From: Micrococcaceae bacterium UBA3381
GTDB lineage: Bacteria > Actinomycetota > Actinomycetes > Actinomycetales > Micrococcaceae
DNA: 11,149 bases
Direction: 5' to 3'
NCBI GenBank assembly: GCA_002358975.1
Contig: DEPX01000125.1
Span: 1-11,149, forward strand
The position numbers were made by a program, and so were the translations under genes. The first letter of the stretch is position 1. The number at the start of each line of letters is the position of its first letter. The notes beneath the pieces are model-generated. The model was given only the letters and a program-made list of their open reading frames with translations, was not told the DNA's origin and made no database searches. Positions 6,611 to 11,149 of the stretch are shown piece after piece.

Positions 6611-7369
6611 TTGACCAAAACCATGTCACGACCCACTCGACGACTTGCAGCAACAGGTTTAGGAGTGGTTACTGCTTGGACGCTGGCCGCATGCGCGGAC
6701 GGTCCGCCGCCGCTAGATGAAATTTCCCAGAGTGCTCAGCAGACTATGGATGATGCGGAATCTATTAGTTTCACTATGTCGGACCCGGATCATCTCCTTG
6801 ACGATGAGCTCACTTCAATGGAATATTCTGGACAGTTTAATGAGACGAACTTCCATCTGAATGCCTCCATGACTGACACCAACGTTGAGGCTTTGGTAGT
6901 AGACGAAGACTCTGCCTTTATGAAATTTGAGACTGGTGATGAGGACCTTGATGCTCTGTTCGGAATCAGTGAGGAAGAGGAAGGCAAGTGGATCGAGGTC
7001 CCGGAATCAGATCTCATCGGTGTGGAAGATAGCACGAAACAATTCGAAGAAATATCGAATAGCGTATTTAATCTGATCAATAATTTGTCCGAAGAAGAGC
7101 TTGAAGCCGTAGAAGTTGACGAAGCTGAACTCGATGGGGAACCAGTTTATGTATATAAGGTTCCCGCTACTGGTGAAGTAGAAACTGAACTTGTCCCAGG
7201 AGCTAACACAGCCTCGTTCTATTTCTTGCAAGACGCTGACACATTAGCGCAACTTGATGCCAGCACCGATGACGAAACTGCGGTTTTCACATTTTCCGAT
7301 TACGATAGCGTCGATCCGGTTGAAGCGCCGCCAGAAGATGAGATTGCAGATATAGACTGGGAATTTTAG
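6611..7369 (+). CDS. acidic lipoprotein, possibly LppX/LprAFG-like
   Basis: A 252-residue predicted lipoprotein. I choose TTG at 6611 as start because AGGAG (6601-6605) lies five bases before it; the upstream ATG at 6545 lies inside the ankyrin gene and the ATG at 6623 is too far from AGGAG. From TTG, the N-terminus has a basic region (SRPTRR, 6-11), a hydrophobic stretch (12-27) and lipobox LAAC with the lipidated cysteine at 28. RR before the hydrophobic part hints at Tat export, but the residues that follow do not fit the consensus well. The mature part is strikingly rich in D and E with few K or R, and looks beta-rich; it begins with a helix-like ISQSAQQTMDDAESISFTM segment as in LppX/LprAFG-type lipoproteins that carry or bind lipids. 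That family assignment is tentative. It is probably cotranscribed with the ankyrin gene and ends at a shared hairpin facing argR. Confidence 0.82.
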   Translation: MTKTMSRPTRRLAATGLGVVTAWTLAACADGPPPLDEISQSAQQTMDDAESISFTMSDPDHLLDDELTSMEYSGQFNETNFHLNASMTDTNVEALVVDEDSAFMKFETGDEDLDALFGISEEEEGKWIEVPESDLIGVEDSTKQFEEISNSVFNLINNLSEEELEAVEVDEAELDGEPVYVYKVPATGEVETELVPGANTASFYFLQDADTLAQLDASTDDETAVFTFSDYDSVDPVEAPPEDEIADIDWEF

Positions 7370-7402
7370 TCGCACGTATTTAGAATAAGGCTTAGTTTCC
7401 AT

Positions 7403-7432
7403 GCGCTCGGTCATTCCATGATGCCCGAGCGC
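7403..7432. terminator. bidirectional hairpin between the lipoprotein gene and argR
   Basis: GCGCTCGG (7403-7410) and CCGAGCGC (7425-7432) form a perfect eight-base GC-rich stem; TCAT (7411-7414) and ATGA (7418-7421) can extend it within the loop. It lies between two convergent genes, 33 bases after the lipoprotein stop and 7 bases after the argR stop on the other strand, as expected for a shared terminator. There is no strong T-run on either side, so termination may be weak or factor-assisted. Confidence 0.6.
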
Positions 7433-7439
7433 TCCTGTA

Positions 7440-7946
7440 TTAATAGCCCGGTGTCTTTGGTTCTTGTTCTGCATATCCAATAAAGTCTGATGCCAAAGCC
7501 GGTCCCCCGTCGGCATCTCGGCTGACAACCATGATGGAATCATCGCCTGCAATGGTGCCTAAGATACTTAACAACCGCGTTTGATCTATTGCTGAGGCTA
7601 AAAATTGTGCAGCACCAGGTGGCGTTCGCAAAACAGCGATATTGGCAGACCCTTCGGCAGAGAGCAGTAATTCTTTACACAATGAAGACAGACGCGCCTC
7701 GGTGGTATCCGATGACGTCAAAACTTCGTAGGGTTCTGCCGGGACTTGGTAAATAACCTGTCCGGAGTCCGTCCGAATTCGGGTAGCACCGATGTCCACG
7801 AGGTCTCTTGATAACGTCCCCTGTGTCACTGAAACGCCACGCTGCTCCAGGGCTTGGGCCAGCTCAGCTTGTGAACGGATCGGCTCCATGCTAAGAACAG
7901 CACGGATTTCATATTGACGGGCTGCCTTGGTCATTGGAGTGATCAT
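7440..7946 (-). CDS. argR: arginine repressor
   Basis: Arginine-responsive DNA-binding regulator that, with arginine bound, represses arginine synthesis genes as a hexamer at ARG boxes. The 168-residue protein has an N-terminal winged helix-turn-helix (about 10-70), with SQAELAQALEQRGVSVTQGT followed by LSRDL at 25-49 as the recognition part, and a C-terminal arginine-binding and oligomerisation domain with TPPGAAQFLASAID (108-121) and GTIAGDDSIMV (130-140). Length is normal. The ATG at 7946 lies four bases after the argF stop codon; a second in-frame ATG four codons later is possible, and neither has a strong ribosome binding site (AGAAG at the end of argF is closest to the first). It is the last gene of the argB-D-F-R run. 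Confidence 0.96.
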   Translation of the reverse strand: MITPMTKAARQYEIRAVLSMEPIRSQAELAQALEQRGVSVTQGTLSRDLVDIGATRIRTDSGQVIYQVPAEPYEVLTSSDTTEARLSSLCKELLLSAEGSANIAVLRTPPGAAQFLASAIDQTRLLSILGTIAGDDSIMVVSRDADGGPALASDFIGYAEQEPKTPGY

Positions 7947-7950
7947 ATTT

Positions 7951-8946
7951 TTATACTTCTGCTCGCGATTTCTCAGCCTGCGGCAGGGTCAATGAGTCTG
8001 GAATTTCGGCCAAACTCGATGCATACAATAACCAAGCGATCAGGGCCTTTTGAGCATGTAAGCGGTTTTCGGCTTCGTCAAAGACCCTGGATTGGGGCCC
8101 GTCGATCACATCGGAGGACACTTCGTATCCACGATAGGCTGGCAAGCAGTGTAAAAAGATCGCGTCATCTGCGGCTTGGGCCATAGCAGTAGCATCCACA
8201 GCGTAGGCTTTGAACAGCTTCAGGCGTGCTTCGGTTTCATTTTCTTGGCCCATCGAGATCCAGGTATCTGTCACCACGACATCTGCGTTATCCAGAGCTT
8301 GCTTGGCATCCGTTGTTACTTGAATAGAACCGCCGGTGTGTTGTGCGCGTTGTTTTGCCTTTTCGACAATGCTGGCCTCGGGCAGGTATCCCTCAGGACC
8401 GGCAATCCGCACGTGCATACCGGCTGTAGCCCCGCCAAGAAGGTATGAATTCGCCATGTTATTGGCTGCGTCACCAAGATAGGTCATCGTCAGCCCTTGG
8501 GTGGTGCCCTTTTGTTCACGTACAGTCTGCAAGTCTGCCAATACCTGGCAGGGGTGGTAGTCATCCGTTAGTGCGTTAACTATCGGGACAACAGAGTTGC
8601 CAGCAAGCTCCTCTATCCCGGACTGTGCGTAGGTTCGCCAAACAACGATTGAGACCATCCGCTCAAATACCTTGGCTGAATCATAGATCGATTCTTTGTG
8701 TCCCAGTTGGGATTCACCTGGATTGATAATCAGAGGATTACCACCTAGCTCAGCGAGACCGGCCGCAAATGAAACCCGAGTTCTGGTTGAGGTCTTATCG
8801 AACATCACGATACCCGTCTGTGGCCCAGCTAACGGTTTATAGTCATAGCGATGCGCTTTCATAATCTGCGCAAGGTTCAAGACTTCGGCTTGTTCTGCCG
8901 GGGTTAGGTCGGTATCAACCAAAAAATGGCGTGGTGTAATGGGCAT
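7951..8946 (-). CDS. argF: ornithine carbamoyltransferase, anabolic
   Basis: Makes citrulline from ornithine and carbamoyl phosphate in the cytoplasm, normally as a trimer. The 331-residue protein carries the carbamoyl phosphate motif STRTR (53-57), HPCQ (131-134), the ornithine-side DTWISMG (227-233) and the catalytic HCLPA (266-270). The SMG motif and arg-operon context make it an ornithine and not an aspartate carbamoyltransferase. ATG start at 8946 with AAGGAG seven bases upstream; it follows argD after 26 bases and is followed by argR after four. The C-terminal tail (about 315-331) is somewhat longer than the catalytic fold needs and looks unstructured. Confidence 0.97.
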   Translation of the reverse strand: MPITPRHFLVDTDLTPAEQAEVLNLAQIMKAHRYDYKPLAGPQTGIVMFDKTSTRTRVSFAAGLAELGGNPLIINPGESQLGHKESIYDSAKVFERMVSIVVWRTYAQSGIEELAGNSVVPIVNALTDDYHPCQVLADLQTVREQKGTTQGLTMTYLGDAANNMANSYLLGGATAGMHVRIAGPEGYLPEASIVEKAKQRAQHTGGSIQVTTDAKQALDNADVVVTDTWISMGQENETEARLKLFKAYAVDATAMAQAADDAIFLHCLPAYRGYEVSSDVIDGPQSRVFDEAENRLHAQKALIAWLLYASSLAEIPDSLTLPQAEKSRAEV

Positions 8947-8972
8947 GATGCCGCTCCTTGTGTTCTGCTCAA

Positions 8973-10232
8973 CTAGCTTGCGTCGGCAACTGTTTCAGCG
9001 ATGATATTGGGAAGATCAGCTATGAGCGGGTCGATCTGTTCTTTCGTGATGATCAGCGGTGGCGCTAGCCGTAGCGTGTTCTCATCTGTTGCATTAATGA
9101 TGTAGCCGTAGTCGAGCGCTTTCGCTACGACTTTTGGAGCTAGCCCCGCTTTCGGCAATGTTTTGCCCTGTTGGGTCAATACGTTGGTGTCTAGTTCAAT
9201 GCCCTGCCATAAACCATAGGCACGCACGGTTTTGATGCTAGCCAGTCCCCGAAGTTTGTTTGCAAGATACTGACCAACATCGTTGACGTTTGCTAAGACA
9301 TTATCGGCTTCGATTGTCTCCAGCACTGCTAGTGCTGTGGCTGTAGATAATGGGTTACCCCCAAAGGTGGTGCCGTGTTGGCCTGCACTAAACAGTTGGG
9401 AGACTTCCTTACCAAACGTCACCAGTGCACCAATTGGCATACCGCCGCCAAGTCCCTTCGCCAGGGTTATGGCGTCTGGCATGATCGGACTTTCAGCACC
9501 GGTCAGATCAGGGTTTTGGAATCCAAACCATGTACCGGTACGTCCAATTCCGGACTGGATTTCATCAAAAATTAACAGTGCGCCGTGGGCAGTACAACTG
9601 GCTCGTACCTGTGCAAGATAGCCGGCAGGAAAATCGCGGACACCGGCTTCTCCTTGTACCGGTTCCATAATGACGGCGGCCACGGTGTCATCCATTTCGG
9701 CTTCGAGTGCCTCGGTGTCTCCTGCAGGAACGAATGTCACACCGCCGGGTAAAGGCTCAAATGGCTCACGGTATTGAGGTTTCCAAGTAAGGGCGAGCGC
9801 CCCCATTGTACGACCATGAAACGCATTTTCTAACGCGATAATCTTGTGGCGTTTACCGTTTGTAGAATACCCGTAGCGCCGGGCTAGCTTGAATGCGGCC
9901 TCATTAGCTTCGGTACCGGAATTTGCAAAGAAGCACGCCCCATCAGTGGCTTGGGCAAGTTGAGTAAGGCGCTCGGCCAGTGCCACCTGTGGTAAAGAAG
10001 TAAATAGATTGGATACATGCCCCAGCGTCTGGACTTGCTGGCTTAGTGCTTCCACCACCGCTGGATGAGCATGACCCAGTGCGTTTACCGCGATGCCTGC
10101 CAAAAAATCTGTATAACATTTGCCATCAGCATCCCAAACATACACCCCTTCGCCTTTGACGAGGGCCCGAGCCGGGGTTCCGAACATATTGGTCATAGTC
10201 CGTTGGTAGCGGTCCAAGAGATTTTGCGACAA
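8973..10232 (-). CDS. argD: acetylornithine aminotransferase
   Basis: Pyridoxal-phosphate enzyme that converts N-acetylglutamate semialdehyde plus glutamate to N-acetylornithine. The 419-residue protein is a class III (fold type I) aminotransferase: phosphate-binding SGTEANEAAFKLARR (105-119), aromatic/HGRT region AFHGRT (137-142), cofactor-ring aspartate in FDEIQSGIGRTG (222-233), and the Schiff-base lysine K259 in TLAKGLGGGMPIGA (256-269). The start is TTG at 10232, chosen because AGGAG sits six bases before it and overlaps the argB stop (TAGGAG); the gap to argB is eight bases, so the two are probably translationally coupled. It may also serve as succinyldiaminopimelate aminotransferase, as some family members do, but this cannot be told from sequence. 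Confidence 0.97.
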   Translation of the reverse strand: MSQNLLDRYQRTMTNMFGTPARALVKGEGVYVWDADGKCYTDFLAGIAVNALGHAHPAVVEALSQQVQTLGHVSNLFTSLPQVALAERLTQLAQATDGACFFANSGTEANEAAFKLARRYGYSTNGKRHKIIALENAFHGRTMGALALTWKPQYREPFEPLPGGVTFVPAGDTEALEAEMDDTVAAVIMEPVQGEAGVRDFPAGYLAQVRASCTAHGALLIFDEIQSGIGRTGTWFGFQNPDLTGAESPIMPDAITLAKGLGGGMPIGALVTFGKEVSQLFSAGQHGTTFGGNPLSTATALAVLETIEADNVLANVNDVGQYLANKLRGLASIKTVRAYGLWQGIELDTNVLTQQGKTLPKAGLAPKVVAKALDYGYIINATDENTLRLAPPLIITKEQIDPLIADLPNIIAETVADAS

Positions 10233-10240
10233 TGGGACTC

Positions 10241-11146
10241 CTATGGTGTGACTTGGGTTCCGACACCGGCGGTGGTGAAAATTTCTAGCAGCATGGAATG
10301 TGGCTGGCGACCGTCGACAATGTGGGCTTGGGGGACACCGGACTCAACAGCACTTAAACATGCCCGCATTTTAGGGATCATCCCGGATTCCAATTCGTCA
10401 AGCATATTTCGTAGTTCAGCTACGGTGATTGAGGTAATGAGCGATGCCGGATCTGGCCAATCGCCGTAGAGTCCCTCGACATCAGTGAGCACGACCAGTT
10501 TGGCGGCTCCGAGGGCGCCAGCTAATTCCGCTGCAGCCGTATCGGCATTGACGTTGAGGACTTGACCGGTTGGCAGACCAGTGCCCGGGTCAAATTCTGG
10601 GGCAACTGACGACACGACAGGAATCCTGCCGTTTTCTATCAGGCCGGTAATGGCATTGGTATTAACACGAACAACATCGCCAACCAGCCCTAGGTCTACT
10701 GGTTCACCGTTGATGATGTGCTTGGTACGGTGAGCTTCGAATAAGTCTGCGTCTTCTCCAGACATTCCTACCGCATAGGTACCGTGGGAGTTGATTCTGC
10801 CCACGAGTTGGCGCCCAACTTTTCCGGTGAGCACCATGCGAACAACTTCCATGGTTTCTTCAGTCGTAACTCGCAGACCGCCACGGAATTCTGAGGTTAT
10901 GTCGAGTTTATCTAACATGGCGTTAATTTGTGGTCCACCACCATGGACGACAACGGGGTGTATACCGCAGTGATGGAGAAATACCATGTCTTGAACAAAT
11001 GCTTCGCGTAATTGGTCAGACACCATGGCATTGCCACCGTATTTAATGACCATTATGGTGCCAGCAAACTTTTGAATCCACGGCAGGGCTTCGATCAGCA
11101 CGGCCGCCTTTTCGGCGGCCTTGGACATATCTCGTGTAGTAGTCAT
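10241..11146 (-). CDS. argB: acetylglutamate kinase, probably arginine-sensitive
   Basis: Phosphorylates N-acetylglutamate with ATP, the usual controlled step of the acetylated arginine route. The 301-residue amino acid kinase shows IKYGGNAM (34-41), VVHGGGPQI (66-74), the substrate-binding NVNADTAAAELA (198-209), the nucleotide-binding VLTDVEGLY (219-227) and GMIPKM (255-260). An extra N-terminal helix before the core (about 8-27) and the C-terminal HSMLLEIFTTAGVGT (283-297) are features seen in hexameric, arginine-inhibited enzymes, so feedback inhibition by arginine is likely (inference). The start is ATG at 11146 with only three bases upstream visible, so the ribosome binding site and the preceding gene, presumably argJ, are outside the window. 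First visible gene of the argB-D-F-R run. Confidence 0.97.
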   Translation of the reverse strand: MTTTRDMSKAAEKAAVLIEALPWIQKFAGTIMVIKYGGNAMVSDQLREAFVQDMVFLHHCGIHPVVVHGGGPQINAMLDKLDITSEFRGGLRVTTEETMEVVRMVLTGKVGRQLVGRINSHGTYAVGMSGEDADLFEAHRTKHIINGEPVDLGLVGDVVRVNTNAITGLIENGRIPVVSSVAPEFDPGTGLPTGQVLNVNADTAAAELAGALGAAKLVVLTDVEGLYGDWPDPASLITSITVAELRNMLDELESGMIPKMRACLSAVESGVPQAHIVDGRQPHSMLLEIFTTAGVGTQVTP

Positions 11147-11149
11147 GTG

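Noticed and set aside
11102..11120. Inverted repeat GGCCGCC-TTTTC-GGCGGCC near the start of argB
   Set aside because: It lies inside the argB coding sequence and follows from the codons of the A-A-E-K-A-A helix; no sign of a separate function.

Overview
This is a chromosomal window from an actinobacterium. The evidence is the start of a 16S rRNA gene with an actinobacterial-type leader (boxA-like motif, tandem TTGACT-N18-TAGGCT promoters), an arg cluster in the order B-D-F-R with argH nearby, an actinobacterial-type HelD, frequent TTG and GTG starts, and a gene that looks leaderless. The protein style (TyrS, ankyrin protein, arg enzymes) suggests Micrococcaceae or a close relative. By eye the base composition is less GC-rich than usual for that group. 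Genus is not decidable from the sequence alone.

Layout, left to right. Positions 1 to about 65 are the 5' end of a minus-strand 16S rRNA gene that runs out of the window. Positions 66 to about 658 are its long leader and promoter region: on the transcribed sense it is rich in G and T, has a boxA-like antitermination motif near the 16S gene, and at least three or four stacked promoters. A large perfect inverted repeat (659-715) separates this from tyrS (781-2094). Then follow helD (2142-4418) and argH (4490-5938), all on the minus strand. Positions 5939-6135 are a divergent promoter region. Two plus-strand genes follow: a small ankyrin-repeat protein (6136-6585) and an acidic lipoprotein (6611-7369). 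They converge on argR across a hairpin (7403-7432). The rest is the minus-strand run argB-argD-argF-argR (11146 down to 7440), with very short gaps, evidently the distal part of an argCJBDFR operon whose start lies beyond the right edge.

How the genes work together. ArgB, ArgD, ArgF and ArgH are four steps of arginine synthesis from N-acetylglutamate; ArgR is the arginine-responsive repressor. ArgG, the step between ArgF and ArgH, is not in the window, although it commonly lies between argR and argH in actinobacteria; the ankyrin/lipoprotein pair occupies that place. The argH-helD-tyrS-rrn side groups an RNA polymerase recycling factor and a tRNA synthetase just upstream of an rRNA operon. 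I see no clear new defence or mobile system. The most interesting parts are the promoter array and hairpin before the rRNA gene, and the ankyrin/lipoprotein module with its possibly leaderless, operator-like promoter.
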